DNA from: CADEED01 sp020442965
GTDB lineage: Bacteria; Pseudomonadota; Gammaproteobacteria; Steroidobacterales; Steroidobacteraceae
Reading direction: 5' to 3'
DNA: 64,000 bases
NCBI GenBank assembly: GCA_041395525.1
Contig: JAWLAH010000013.1
Span: forward strand, 1-64,000
Part shown: positions 52,276-61,418 of the stretch, piece by piece
Numbering within the stretch: the stretch's first letter is position 1
How the letters are laid out: each line of letters begins with the position of its first letter
Made by a program: the position numbers and the translations under genes
Notes under the pieces: generated by a model
The model's input: only the letters and a program-made list of their open reading frames with translations
Database searches by the model: none
Told to the model about the DNA's origin: nothing

Positions 52276-53003
52276 GACCGCGCCTCGATCATGCGCGACT
52301 TCATGGCGGCTACCGCCGTCTGCCAGCCACAAAAAATGGCCTCAGCGACGATTGCATGACCGATATTCAACTCGACGATCTCACCGATTGCCGCGACCGG
52401 TCCGACGTTTTCGAGTGTCAGTCCGTGGCCTGCGTGTACCTCCAAACCGAGCCCCTGCGCGAGCGTTGCAGCGCGCCGCAGACGTTCCAATTCGTGCTGT
52501 CGCTCGGCACCCCTGCTCTCGGCATAGCGGCCGGTATGAAACTCGACCACCGGCGCCCCCACCGCCGCCGCGGCTCGTGCTTGTGCGTCGTCTGGATCGA
52601 TAAACAGCGCGGCGCGTATGCCGGCCGCGGCAAGCGCCCGGCACGCAGCCGCGATGCGCTCGAACTCAACGACGACATTCAACCCACCTTCCGTCGTGAC
52701 TTCCGCGCGACGCTCAGGCACGAGACAACAGTCCTGCGGCAGGAGTTCGAGCGCGATCGCCAGCATCTCTTCGGTGAGCGCCATTTCGAGATTCATGCGA
52801 GTCTTGAGCTGCGGTCGCAGCCTGCGTACATCTTGATCCTGGATATGGCGCCGATCCTCGCGCAGGTGCAGCGTGATGTTGTCCGCACCCGCCAGTTCGG
52901 CCAATAAGGCTGCACGTATCGGATCAGGATAAGACGCGCGGCGTGCTTGCCGTACGGTTGCGACGTGATCGATGTTCACTCCCAGTGCGATCGGCTTACT
53001 CAC
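52272..53003 (-). CDS. pdxJ: Pyridoxine 5'-phosphate synthase
   Basis: A 243-residue PdxJ condenses 1-deoxy-xylulose-5-phosphate with 3-amino-2-oxopropyl phosphate to pyridoxine phosphate. The N-terminus GVNIDHVATVRQARRASYPDP and the loop GADNITLHLREDRRHIQDQD are diagnostic; LNIGHAIVAEAIFCG closes the barrel. Start and stop overlap recO and acpS by four bases each. Confidence 0.98.
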   Translation of the reverse strand: MSKPIALGVNIDHVATVRQARRASYPDPIRAALLAELAGADNITLHLREDRRHIQDQDVRRLRPQLKTRMNLEMALTEEMLAIALELLPQDCCLVPERRAEVTTEGGLNVVVEFERIAAACRALAAAGIRAALFIDPDDAQARAAAAVGAPVVEFHTGRYAESRGAERQHELERLRRAATLAQGLGLEVHAGHGLTLENVGPVAAIGEIVELNIGHAIVAEAIFCGWQTAVAAMKSRMIEARS

Positions 53004-53728
53004 GTTGTCTCCTCTTTGCGCGCGATCGATCGCGCGACGACCCGCGTCGTCAACTCACGACCCTCCAGGCAGTGATCGAGCGCGATACGCAACAACCGCC
53101 GTGCATCATCCAGAGCGGCGGCGTCGTCTAACGACTCGCTCTTCAACGCCAGCAGGTTCGCACCGCCGAATGCGCCGCGCGTACCCGCAGCGACCGGTAG
53201 GAAGCCGCAATCCGCCGCAAACGAATAGTGCTGTTGGGGGTCAAGCTCGAGCTCAAGTCCGTATCCTAATGCAGCGAGCAGTCGTTTTTCGAAAATCCGC
53301 AACGTCGGCTCGAGCTGCTCGCCGAGCCGCAGCCGCGCCAGCGTGGTCGTGTAGTCGGCAAACAATTGCGGCTGTGGGTCGTGGCGCGTGGTCAGACGAA
53401 TGACGAGTTCGTTCAAATAGAACGCCGACATCAGGCGGGCGACGGGAAGATCCGCGCTATCGCCAACCGCTTCCGCGGCGACCAACTGCGCCGCTTCCCC
53501 ACGACCGCGCCATGCCACCAGAAGTGGCCGGAACGGCATCAAAATAGGCGCCCATTTCGATTTTGGACCGCGCGCTCCGCGCGCGAACAAAGTGAGACGC
53601 CCATGCTGTTCGGTCAGGACGTCGAGGATCCGGCTGGTGTCGCGATAGGGCCGATGGTGCAGCACGAATGCGTGTTCCAGCTCGTGGCGCCGCCTCTGCC
53701 CGGAGCCCGCCGGTTGGCTGTCATTCAA
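53000..53728 (-). CDS. recO: DNA repair protein RecO
   Basis: A 242-residue RecO: N-terminal OB-fold (ELEHAFVLHHRPYRDTSRILDVLTEQHGRLTLFARGARGPKSK) and helical middle (YLNELVIRLTTRHDPQPQLFADYTTTL), then the C-terminal FEKRLLAALGYGLEL. RecO loads RecA with RecF and RecR. Start is uncertain: TTG at 53728 overlaps the era stop by eight bases and gives the E. coli length of 242; an ATG at 53755 would overlap era by 35 bases. The zinc cysteines of some RecO proteins are not present. Confidence 0.92.
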   Translation of the reverse strand: MNDSQPAGSGQRRRHELEHAFVLHHRPYRDTSRILDVLTEQHGRLTLFARGARGPKSKWAPILMPFRPLLVAWRGRGEAAQLVAAEAVGDSADLPVARLMSAFYLNELVIRLTTRHDPQPQLFADYTTTLARLRLGEQLEPTLRIFEKRLLAALGYGLELELDPQQHYSFAADCGFLPVAAGTRGAFGGANLLALKSESLDDAAALDDARRLLRIALDHCLEGRELTTRVVARSIARKEETT

Positions 53729-54605
53729 GCCCAAGTGTGCGCAGCGCCTCCGCATTGTCGGCCCAGTCGTCGCGCACCTTGACCCACAACTGCAAGTGCA
53801 GGCGCTGGTTGAGACGGTGATTGAGTTCCGTGCGCGCTGCCCGACCCACGCGTTTGAGGCGTTCGCCGCCCGCACCGATGACGATCGGCTTTTGTCCGGC
53901 TCGATCCACCCAGATCGTGGCGTCGACTACCAACTGGCCCTCCTCCTCGACCATGCGCTCGATCTGAACCGCGATGCCGTAGGGCAACTCCTGCACGAGC
54001 TCGAGCGTGAGCTTCTCGCGAATCGTCTCGGCAATTTGAAACTCGCTGCTGCGATCCGTCCGTTGTTCGGGCGGAAACATCGCCGCCGATTCCGGCAATC
54101 GCTGCGCAATCAAATCGACCAAACGTTCGACATTGTCGCCTTTGGCGGCCGACAACGGCAGTATCTCGAGAAAATCGTGCCGCTCCGCCATCTGCGAGAT
54201 GAACGGCAACAACAGATCACGCCGCTTCATGCGATCAATTTTATTGATAACCGCGAGCGCCGGTATGCCGCTCGATTTGACCCGTTCGAGCACCATCTCG
54301 TCCTCGTCCGTGAAGCGCGTAGCCTCCACCACGAACACGAGAACATCCGCATCCGCGAGCGCGGCAGCGGCGGTGCGGTTCATGGCGCGATTGAGCGCTC
54401 GTTTGGCGCCGAGATGTAAACCTGGCGTATCGACGAAGGCAATCTGATAGTCCACGCCGTTGCGCAGTCCGAGCACGCGGTGACGCGTGGTTTGTGGCCG
54501 CGGTGTCACGATCGAGAGTTTCTCGCCGACGATCGCATTGAGCAGCGTCGACTTGCCCACATTGGGGCGCCCGACGAGCGCCGCGAAACCCGCGCGAAAA
54601 CTCAT
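53721..54605 (-). CDS. era: GTPase Era
   Basis: A 294-residue Era: G1 GRPNVGKST, G2 PQTTRH, G3 DTPGLH, G4 NKID, and a C-terminal KH domain (RMVEEEGQLVVDATIWVDRAGQKPIVIGAGGERLKRVGRAAR) that binds the 3' end of 16S rRNA. Start ATG overlaps the rnc stop by four bases (ATGA); the longer frame is inside rnc. Era is needed in 30S assembly. Confidence 0.98.
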   Translation of the reverse strand: MSFRAGFAALVGRPNVGKSTLLNAIVGEKLSIVTPRPQTTRHRVLGLRNGVDYQIAFVDTPGLHLGAKRALNRAMNRTAAAALADADVLVFVVEATRFTDEDEMVLERVKSSGIPALAVINKIDRMKRRDLLLPFISQMAERHDFLEILPLSAAKGDNVERLVDLIAQRLPESAAMFPPEQRTDRSSEFQIAETIREKLTLELVQELPYGIAVQIERMVEEEGQLVVDATIWVDRAGQKPIVIGAGGERLKRVGRAARTELNHRLNQRLHLQLWVKVRDDWADNAEALRTLGLE

Positions 54606-55300
54606 CGCCTGGCGTCGAGGACGTTCAAAGCAGCCTGCGCTGCATTTTGCTCCGCCCGTCGTCGACTCGAACCGCAACCCTGCGTGATCAAATCCACGCT
54701 CGGCACGGCACACAGAACGAAAAAAATCTGCTCATGCGGCTCACCTTCGGTACGCTCCAGTGTGTAGCTAGGTATCGGTTCACCGCGACCCTGCAGATAC
54801 TCTTGCAAGCGAGTCTTGGAATCCTTCAGCTGCCCGGGATCCGGCAAGGCAACGATACGCTCAGCCAGCAGCGGTGCAAAGCCGCACCGCGCTGCGTCGA
54901 GTCCACCATCCAGGAAAAGCGCACCACACAGTGCTTCGAGCGCATCAGCCAGGATCGACTGGCGACGAAAACCGCCACTCTTGAGCTCACCGGAGCCGAG
55001 CAGCAGCCGATCACCAATTCCAAGCTGCGCAGCCATCTCAGCGAGCGGCTCTTCGCTCACGAGCCGGGCGCGCAGGCGCGACAGGTCCCCCTCGTCCGCT
55101 AGCTCGTAGCGCCCGTACAGCATCTCGCTGGCGAGCAGGTTGAGCACCGCGTCGCCGAGAAATTCCAGGCGTTCGTAATTGCTGCTCGATGCGCTGCGAT
55201 GCGTCAGCGCAAGCTCGAACAGATGCCGATCATGCGGCGTGTAAGCGAAGCACTTGGCCAGCCACGCGATTAGCGAAGGGTCGCTCACCGCTCGCCGCAT
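54602..55300 (-). CDS. rnc: Ribonuclease III
   Basis: A 232-residue RNase III: signature YERLEFLGDAVLNLLASEMLY with the catalytic Glu/Asp pair, RRQSILADALEALCGALFLDGG, then a dsRNA-binding domain (DSKTRLQEYLQGRGEPIPSYTLERTEGEPHEQIFFV...RAEQNAAQAALNVL). It processes rRNA and structured RNAs. I use the ATG at 55298-55300 four bases after the DUF4845 stop; other starts 18 codons upstream fall inside that gene. Confidence 0.97.
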   Translation of the reverse strand: MRRAVSDPSLIAWLAKCFAYTPHDRHLFELALTHRSASSSNYERLEFLGDAVLNLLASEMLYGRYELADEGDLSRLRARLVSEEPLAEMAAQLGIGDRLLLGSGELKSGGFRRQSILADALEALCGALFLDGGLDAARCGFAPLLAERIVALPDPGQLKDSKTRLQEYLQGRGEPIPSYTLERTEGEPHEQIFFVLCAVPSVDLITQGCGSSRRRAEQNAAQAALNVLDARR

Positions 55301-55304
55301 CGCA

Positions 55305-55715
55305 TCATGGCATGCTGTCGCTACCGGACGTCGTGACGTGCTTCTGGAACACAACTAACAATTGCACGTTGGCGACGAGTGGTACTACCTGCTCGTAGTC
55401 GGTCGCGAGATCCCAGCCGCTGCCAGATTTGCGAACCTCGATATCGGTATCCTTGGGATTGTTGATCATGTCGATATCGAACCGCCTGGCCAGCGAATTG
55501 CGGATGAGCTGGGCACTGGCGCCACTGTCACCCTTGAACTCCTGCGCGGTCTGGTCGAGCGCCTTCACCACTTTCATGTGATTCAGATAAAACGGTGCCA
55601 GCCGGATACCGGCATACAACACGATGGCGAGCGGCGTCAGCAACACGATCCATCCGATCATGGTGATGCCTGCTTGACGATGACGCATAGTCTTAAGCTC
55701 CCGCGAACTCGTCAT
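55305..55715 (-). CDS. DUF4845 membrane-anchored protein
   Basis: A 136-residue protein with one N-terminal transmembrane segment (GITMIGWIVLLTPLAIVLYAGIRLAPFYLNHMKV) preceded by a basic tail. The motif RQAGITMIGWI resembles a type IV prepilin-like start, but the expected Glu at +5 after G is absent. DUF4845 proteins follow lepB in many gammaproteobacteria. No function can be given. Coupled by an ATGA overlap with the lepB stop. Confidence 0.88.
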   Translation of the reverse strand: MTSSRELKTMRHRQAGITMIGWIVLLTPLAIVLYAGIRLAPFYLNHMKVVKALDQTAQEFKGDSGASAQLIRNSLARRFDIDMINNPKDTDIEVRKSGSGWDLATDYEQVVPLVANVQLLVVFQKHVTTSGSDSMP

Positions 55716-56800
55716 TCGATCTTGGTGCCTATGCGGCTCCAGTTAAACCACTTGGATCGTTTGACGTCGAAATTGAACCAGATTCTGGTCGCCTTGCCGA
55801 CCAGATTCGCCTCGGGCACAAATCCCCAGTAGCGCCCGTCCTCGCTATTGTCGCGGTTATCGCCGATCATCAGGTAGTGACCGGCTGGCACTTCGAGAAC
55901 CCGGTCACCTGAATCAGCCCCATCATTCATGTGAGACTCGTCACAAATCCAGCTATAGGGCTGATTCCGGTCGCAGCCCGGCAACCGCAACGACGCCAGG
56001 CCCTGAGCGGGCGTGCGGCAAGACAGCGTTTCGTGGCGGTGTTCGCCCAGCTGCTCAACGGCGAGCCGCATGTTGGCGTAACAACCGTCGTTATAGCGCC
56101 CGATTTCATGGTAGTCGACCGCCTCGCCATCGATATACAGGCGATCGTTGGAAATCCGCACGGTATCACCCGGCAAACCGACCAGCCGCTTGATGTAATT
56201 GATGCGCGGGTCGGTCGGCAGTCGAAATACGATCACGTCGCCGCGCTGCGGCTCACCGATCTCCACGATCTTGCGATTGATCACCGGCAGACGCAATCCA
56301 TAGGCGAATTTGTTGACCACGATGAAATCGCCGTCGAGTAGCGTCGGCATCATCGAATCCGATGGGATGCGAAATGGCTCGAAAATGAACGCGCGAGCCA
56401 GCAGCACGATGACCGCCACCGGAAAGAAACTGCGCGCATAATCGATCGTACCAGGCTCGGGAAAATCGCTGAGCTGCTTGCCGACCGCCGCGGCAGCACG
56501 CGCGCGTCGATCGCGAAAGAACAGTATGTCTAACGACCAGATCAAGCCCGTGACAAGCGCAATACTGAAAAGCACGACACTGAAGTCGAGCATTTCCGCG
56601 GATAACAACCGCAGCACGACCGCAAGAGCGAGCACCGGCAAGGCGTAGTAGAGCGCGGCGACCAACGGCGGATCAGGGGCATCCGCGCTGCCGGCCGTGA
56701 TGATGCGCCTCGGCCGGAGCCACCAGCTGTCGATCGCGCAGTAGATTCCGACCGGCAGCGCCAACCAACTCAGCCATTGCACCAACTGCGCAAACATCAA
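55712..56800 (-). CDS. lepB: Signal peptidase I
   Basis: A 362-residue LepB with two N-terminal transmembrane segments and a third (FFPVAVIVLLARAFIF) just before the active site. Catalytic Ser149 is in IPSDSMMPTL and catalytic Lys204 in NYIKRLVGLPGD; box E reads YLMIGDNRDNSEDGRYWGFV. It removes signal peptides at the periplasmic face. Longer than E. coli LepB (324), mostly in the membrane part. It overlaps lepA by four bases (ATGA). Confidence 0.97.
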   Translation of the reverse strand: MMFAQLVQWLSWLALPVGIYCAIDSWWLRPRRIITAGSADAPDPPLVAALYYALPVLALAVVLRLLSAEMLDFSVVLFSIALVTGLIWSLDILFFRDRRARAAAAVGKQLSDFPEPGTIDYARSFFPVAVIVLLARAFIFEPFRIPSDSMMPTLLDGDFIVVNKFAYGLRLPVINRKIVEIGEPQRGDVIVFRLPTDPRINYIKRLVGLPGDTVRISNDRLYIDGEAVDYHEIGRYNDGCYANMRLAVEQLGEHRHETLSCRTPAQGLASLRLPGCDRNQPYSWICDESHMNDGADSGDRVLEVPAGHYLMIGDNRDNSEDGRYWGFVPEANLVGKATRIWFNFDVKRSKWFNWSRIGTKIE

Positions 56801-58593
56801 CTATCCCGCCCGACTTTGAGCACCGCGAGAAACGCCTCCTGCGGAATCTCCACCTGCCCCAGCTGCTTCATACGTTTCTTGCCCTCTTTTTGTTTCTCGA
56901 GCAGTTTGCGCTTGCGCGAAATGTCGCCACCATAACATTTGGCGAGCACGTTCTTGCGCAGCGCCTTGACAGTTGCGCGGGCGATGACATGCGCACCGAT
57001 GGTCGCCTGGATCGCCACCTCGAACATCTGGCGCGGTATCAACTCCTGCATCTTGTCGACCAGCTCGCGGCCACGCTGATAGGAGTTGTCGCGGTGAACG
57101 ATCAGCGACAGTGCGTCGACTCGATCGCCATTGATCAGCATGTCCAGCTTGACGAGCGGCGCCGCTTGGAAGCGACTGAACTCATAGTCGAATGATGCAT
57201 AACCGCGACTGACCGACTTGAGGCGATCGAAGAAGTCCAACACGACCTCAGCGAGTGGCAGCTCATATTGCAGCGATACCTGCGTGCCAAGGTAGAGCAT
57301 TTTCTTTTGCACGCCACGCTTGTCGTTGCAGAGCTTCAGCACACTTCCCACGTAGTCCGGTGGTACCAGGATGTTGGCGATGATGATCGGCTCGCGCAGC
57401 TCGAGGATCTTGTCGAGAGGCGGCAATTTTGTCGGGTTGTCGATCGAGAGGATTTTCCCGTCCGTGGTCGCAACTTCATAAATGACCGTGGGCGCGCTCG
57501 TGACGAGATCCAGCTCGTACTCGCGCTCGAGCCGCTCCTGCACAATGTCCATGTGCAGGAGTCCGAGGAATCCGATGCGGAATCCAAAGCCCAGTGCGCC
57601 CGAGACTTCCGGTTCGTAGTGCAGCGCGGAGTCGTTCAATCGCAGCTTGGCGAGCGCGTCGCGAAACTTTTCATAGTCGTCAGACGAGACCGGGAACAGT
57701 CCGGCAAACACGCGCGGCTGGACCGGCTTGAAGCCCGGCAGGGGTGTCGGCGATGGTGCACGCTCGAGCGTAATGGTATCGCCCACCGGCGCGCCGTCGA
57801 TCTCTTTGATACCAGCGACAATGAATCCCACGTCTCCTGGCGACAATACCGGCGCTGCGATGGACTTGGGCGTAAACCGGCCAACCTTGTCCACCGGCCA
57901 GGCGCGGCCAGTCGACATTACGCGAATCTTGTCGCCCTGCTTGACTTCGCCATTGAAGACTCGCACTAACGACACCACCCCGACATAGTTGTCGAACCAG
58001 GAATCGATGATGAGGGCCTGCAACGGGGCAGCCGGATCGCCCGTGGGCGGCGGAATCCGCTTGATCAGCGTTTCGAGCAGCTCTTCGACACCCTCGCCGG
58101 TCTTGCCGGAGACGCGCTCCGCATCGCTCGCGTCGATACCGATGATATCGCCAATCTCCTGCATGACGCGGTCAGGATCGGCGGACGGCAGGTCGATCTT
58201 GTTGATCACCGGAACGACCTCGAGACCCTGCTCCAGCGCCGTATAGCAGTTGGCGACGCTTTGCGCCTCAACCCCTTGCGATGCATCGACCACGAGTAGC
58301 GCACCCTCGCAAGCGGCCAGTGAGCGCGAAACCTCGTAAGAAAAGTCGACGTGCCCCGGTGTATCGATCAGGTTGAGTTGGTAGCGCTCGCCGTCTCTGG
58401 CCTGATAGTAAAGCGTGACCGACTGCGCTTTGATCGTGATGCCGCGTTCGCGCTCCAGTGCCATTGAGTCGAGCACCTGCGCCTGCATCTCGCGCGCTTG
58501 CAAACCGCCACACATCTGGATGAAGCGGTCCGCAAGCGTGGACTTACCGTGATCGACGTGCGCGATGATGGAGAAATTGCGTATGCGATGCAT
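56797..58593 (-). CDS. lepA: Elongation factor 4 (LepA)
   Basis: A 598-residue translational GTPase: G1 AHVDHGKST, G2 RGITIKAQ, G3 DTPGH, G4 NKID, then EF-G-like domains and the LepA-specific C-terminal domain (AKCYGGDISRKRKLLEKQKEGKKRMKQ). EF4 acts in initiation and back-translocation. Length equals the E. coli value. Precedes lepB as in E. coli. Confidence 0.99.
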   Translation of the reverse strand: MHRIRNFSIIAHVDHGKSTLADRFIQMCGGLQAREMQAQVLDSMALERERGITIKAQSVTLYYQARDGERYQLNLIDTPGHVDFSYEVSRSLAACEGALLVVDASQGVEAQSVANCYTALEQGLEVVPVINKIDLPSADPDRVMQEIGDIIGIDASDAERVSGKTGEGVEELLETLIKRIPPPTGDPAAPLQALIIDSWFDNYVGVVSLVRVFNGEVKQGDKIRVMSTGRAWPVDKVGRFTPKSIAAPVLSPGDVGFIVAGIKEIDGAPVGDTITLERAPSPTPLPGFKPVQPRVFAGLFPVSSDDYEKFRDALAKLRLNDSALHYEPEVSGALGFGFRIGFLGLLHMDIVQERLEREYELDLVTSAPTVIYEVATTDGKILSIDNPTKLPPLDKILELREPIIIANILVPPDYVGSVLKLCNDKRGVQKKMLYLGTQVSLQYELPLAEVVLDFFDRLKSVSRGYASFDYEFSRFQAAPLVKLDMLINGDRVDALSLIVHRDNSYQRGRELVDKMQELIPRQMFEVAIQATIGAHVIARATVKALRKNVLAKCYGGDISRKRKLLEKQKEGKKRMKQLGQVEIPQEAFLAVLKVGRDS

Positions 58594-58654
58594 CAGGGAC
58601 CCGAGTTATACGACCTGACTCGAGTGCGCTCGGCCAAGCATTGTTGGGCGCGGC

Positions 58655-58660
58655 ATTATA
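58655..58660 (-). promoter_or_regulatory. Candidate internal -10 ahead of lepA
   Basis: A perfect TATAAT on the minus strand, 61 bases before the lepA ATG, in the short gap after the glutaredoxin gene. The -35 region is poor. It could give lepA-lepB independent expression from the rpoE transcript. Confidence 0.45.
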
Positions 58661-58664
58661 CAAG

Positions 58665-58934
58665 TTAACCAGGGGTGCGGCGTTCGGCCAATCGCTTCTT
58701 GAGCAGTTCGCGATCGAGATGACCGTAGCAGACAACGTCGCCGTCGAGCAGCAGCACGGGCACTTCGAGCACAAAGCGCTGCAACAGCTGCGGATCGGAT
58801 TCCAGATCGATCGTGGCAAGCGGCGGTAGCAGCAGCTGGCCGGCCAGCTCGGCCAGGTCCTCAAACATCCGTTCGCACAGCCCACAATCCTCGCGGCTCA
58901 CCACCGCGAGGCCCACCGGGAAACCGTGAGTCAC
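58665..58934 (-). CDS. Glutaredoxin family protein
   Basis: An 89-residue thioredoxin-fold protein: VSREDCGLCERMFEDL has the CxxC redox pair, followed by IDLESDPQLLQRFVLEVPVLLLDGDVVCYGHLD, the cis-Pro turn (EVPVLLL). It belongs to the short glutaredoxin-like group (DUF836). The start is a GTG that overlaps the rseB stop by four bases (GTGA). Longer frames run inside rseB. In several gammaproteobacteria this gene lies between rseB or mucD and lepA. Confidence 0.88.
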   Translation of the reverse strand: MTHGFPVGLAVVSREDCGLCERMFEDLAELAGQLLLPPLATIDLESDPQLLQRFVLEVPVLLLDGDVVCYGHLDRELLKKRLAERRTPG

Positions 58935-59974
58935 TGGTTGGGTGTCGGCGCGAGTGCAGACCGCGCCGCGCCCGGCATCGGTGGCGCCGACGATCGCTCC
59001 GCGGCTCGCTCGCTCGCGGGACTGCGCGGCTTGACCTGCGTCGCAATGAATCTCACCGTCGTCGCGGGGACCTCGCCGACCGCTGTTACCTGGTGCCCAT
59101 CGACAATCGTGGAAAACGCCGAGGACGAGCCCAACTGCGTGCTGCCCTCCAGCGGCGGAACGGTGTCTGCCCGTGCTTCGACGAACACCGAGACGGACGC
59201 GATGCCATCCGTAAACACCAGATGTGAGACGCTCTGCTTGGACCCCGGCATTGCCTGCTGACCCCGAGTAGTCAGGCGAAAGCCCGGTGGCAGACGCATG
59301 GCCTCCCAAAGTACCGGTGCGGTTGCCGTCGCCAACTGCTGATCGTTGCGCAGCCAGCGAAAGCCACGTGTATCGACTTGCGGCTCGAAAGCACTATCGG
59401 GAATCCTGGCGGGCATTGATAAGTTGGAGAAAACTATCTGCTCGATCACGTCGCCATGCTCGTCGCAGAGTTGTGTCTTGAGCGGCATGGCCGTGGCCTC
59501 GTCGATCCAAAGGCGATAGCCATAGCGATAGCCATCGCGCGGAGTGACCGAAACCAGGCGCGCATCGCGCCCCATGAGGCGCGCACGCTGGGCACCGCCG
59601 GTGATCTCGTACATCGACGTGGTGGTCTGGTCCAGCTTGGGCAAGGCACCAAGCAGCGGTCCATCGCTCTTGCGCTTTTCAACCAACACGGTCCGCTTGT
59701 CCGGCAGATAACAGGTGAGCTCGTTGTCACGCCGAATGAACTCGCGCGCCGAACCATCGAGCGAAATCAGTCTTTCCGTGACCCGCTGGCCGTCGACGCG
59801 ATGAATGACACGTAGCGTCTCCATTCGGCCACCGTGCACGTGCAAGAATACGCCGTCGTAGTTGCGAGTCGTGAGCGCTTCGTTCATCCGCGTGAGCCAG
59901 ACGTGCGGCTCATCCGCGGCGGCAATCCCTGCGACGAGAATTGCACTCGCCGTGACGGCGCTAACGAACCGCAT
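58931..59974 (-). CDS. rseB: RseB/MucB, periplasmic sigma-E regulatory protein
   Basis: A 347-residue protein: signal peptide (FVSAVTASAILVAGIAAADE), N-terminal LolA-like domain (EALTTRNYDGVFLHVHGGRMETLRVIHRVDG) and C-terminal domain (LPPGFRLTTR). RseB binds RseA in the periplasm and protects it from DegS cleavage, and it senses lipopolysaccharide or mislocalised lipoproteins (family knowledge). The start ATG (59972-59974) has GAGG six bases upstream and overlaps rseA by 14 bases. The C-terminal tail SERAAERSSAPPMPGAA is extra and low-complexity. Confidence 0.95.
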   Translation of the reverse strand: MRFVSAVTASAILVAGIAAADEPHVWLTRMNEALTTRNYDGVFLHVHGGRMETLRVIHRVDGQRVTERLISLDGSAREFIRRDNELTCYLPDKRTVLVEKRKSDGPLLGALPKLDQTTTSMYEITGGAQRARLMGRDARLVSVTPRDGYRYGYRLWIDEATAMPLKTQLCDEHGDVIEQIVFSNLSMPARIPDSAFEPQVDTRGFRWLRNDQQLATATAPVLWEAMRLPPGFRLTTRGQQAMPGSKQSVSHLVFTDGIASVSVFVEARADTVPPLEGSTQLGSSSAFSTIVDGHQVTAVGEVPATTVRFIATQVKPRSPASERAAERSSAPPMPGAARSALAPTPNQ

Positions 59975-60749
59975 CGTTGGCCTCAGCATCGGCGGTGCCC
60001 GCAACAGCTTCGCTGGCGACCAGGCCAGATAACACGATGCGGCGCGACAATGGCCCGGATACCTCGCTGTGCGCGACCACATAGTTGGCAAGCTGCGCCG
60101 AAGGCACCAGCGCTCCAACCGAGTTGGGCGGCACCTGCGGGGTGACATAGCGAGCGGGTTCGCCATTGTCGGGCTGGCTGGCATCGCTCTCAGCTGGTTG
60201 CGCCCCGTCAAGTCGATCCGCCGTACGCGTGTTTAGGGCCGTTCTGTCAGCAGCGCCCAGCGCAGCGCCACTTCCAACAGGCAGCGCCGCGACCAGAGAT
60301 TCGCCGGTCGTGACCGGCGCGTCGGTACGCAGTAAGAGGATAGCTGCCGCTGCGACACTCGCGGCGATACCGATGCCCGCAACCGGCCGTAGCCAGCGAC
60401 GATTAGCGGCCAGCTTGCGCGACGGCGCCGCAATGCCGGCCCCGTGTGTGCCACTCGACTCCAAAGCGTACGCAGCGTCGTCGCCTTGTGCACCACCTGC
60501 CAGCACCGCCGCGACACGCCGCGCAATTCGATCGTCGAGCCTGACGCCCTGGTCACTGCGCAAGGCCGCGCCGATCAAGGCATAGCGACCCCATTGATCG
60601 CGTAACGTCGTATCACGCGCCAAGCGCCGCGCCAGGAGTTCGCACTCCGCCGCGGGCAATTCTCCGTCGTACATGGCTGACAACTGACTATTCAGCTGAC
60701 CATGTCCGGGCAAGCTGATGTCATCGGAACTGACTTCCGCTTCGCTCAT
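59961..60749 (-). CDS. rseA: RseA/MucA, anti-sigma-E factor
   Basis: A 262-residue inner-membrane protein: N-terminal cytoplasmic anti-sigma domain (LSAMYDGELPAAECELLARRLARDTTLRDQWGRYALIGAALR), a transmembrane segment (WLRPVAGIGIAASVAAAAILLLR) and a periplasmic tail where RseB and DegS act. The order rpoE-rseA-rseB is the canonical one. The start overlaps the rpoE stop by four bases (ATGA). Confidence 0.95.
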   Translation of the reverse strand: MSEAEVSSDDISLPGHGQLNSQLSAMYDGELPAAECELLARRLARDTTLRDQWGRYALIGAALRSDQGVRLDDRIARRVAAVLAGGAQGDDAAYALESSGTHGAGIAAPSRKLAANRRWLRPVAGIGIAASVAAAAILLLRTDAPVTTGESLVAALPVGSGAALGAADRTALNTRTADRLDGAQPAESDASQPDNGEPARYVTPQVPPNSVGALVPSAQLANYVVAHSEVSGPLSRRIVLSGLVASEAVAGTADAEANDAVR

Positions 60750-61354
60750 CCTAACTCCTCTGTGCGGCCGAGACCGCCTTCGAATACTTCACGCAGCCGC
60801 TTATCGATCGCCTCGCGAGCACGGAAGATCCGCGAACGAACCGTACCTACGGGGCACTCCATCGCCGCGGCAATCTCCTCATAGCTCAGTCCTTCGAGTT
60901 CACGCAGCACGATTGCGGTACGCAATTCTTCGGGCAGACTCTCGATCGCGCGGTTGACGATGCCGCGGATCTCGTCCGTCAGCGCCAGGCCCTCGGGCGT
61001 ATCGGGGTCTTTCAGACGGTCCTGCACGACTGCGGATTCCTCTGGATTGTTGAAATCGATTTCATAATCGATGGGACTGCGGTTCCGGGCAGCGATCGCA
61101 TTCTTGGCTGTGTTGATTGCGATTCGATAGAGCCAGGTATAGAACGCGCTGTCACCGCGAAAATTGGGTAGCGCCCGATAGGCCTTGATGAATGCTTCCT
61201 GCGCAATATCTTCTGCATCGGCTGGACTGCGAACATAACGTTGAACGAGTTTGACCACTTTGAACTGATACTTGCGCACCAGAAGATCGAAAGCCGACTT
61301 GTCACCTCGCTGCACACGCTCGACGAGGGTGCGATCGGTTACCTCGGCCGTCAC
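60746..61354 (-). CDS. rpoE: RNA polymerase sigma-E factor
   Basis: A 202-residue ECF sigma factor: region 2 (VERVQRGDKSAFDLLVRKYQFKVVKLVQRYVRSPADAEDIAQEAFIKAYRAL...SAFYTWLYRIAINTAKN) and region 4 (LRTAIVLRELEGLSYEEIAAAMECPVGTVRSRIFRAREAIDKRL). Sequence is close to E. coli RpoE. I start at a GTG at 61352-61354 preceded by GGGGCAGGG; the ATG at 61411 would coincide with the predicted transcription start and adds 19 residues. It controls envelope stress and, judging from its promoter, itself. Confidence 0.96.
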   Translation of the reverse strand: MTAEVTDRTLVERVQRGDKSAFDLLVRKYQFKVVKLVQRYVRSPADAEDIAQEAFIKAYRALPNFRGDSAFYTWLYRIAINTAKNAIAARNRSPIDYEIDFNNPEESAVVQDRLKDPDTPEGLALTDEIRGIVNRAIESLPEELRTAIVLRELEGLSYEEIAAAMECPVGTVRSRIFRAREAIDKRLREVFEGGLGRTEELG

Positions 61355-61418
61355 GGTGATGCCCTGCCCCACACACTCATCAAGGGAACCGGCTCGGGCC
61401 GCAACTGCCATGCGCTGA

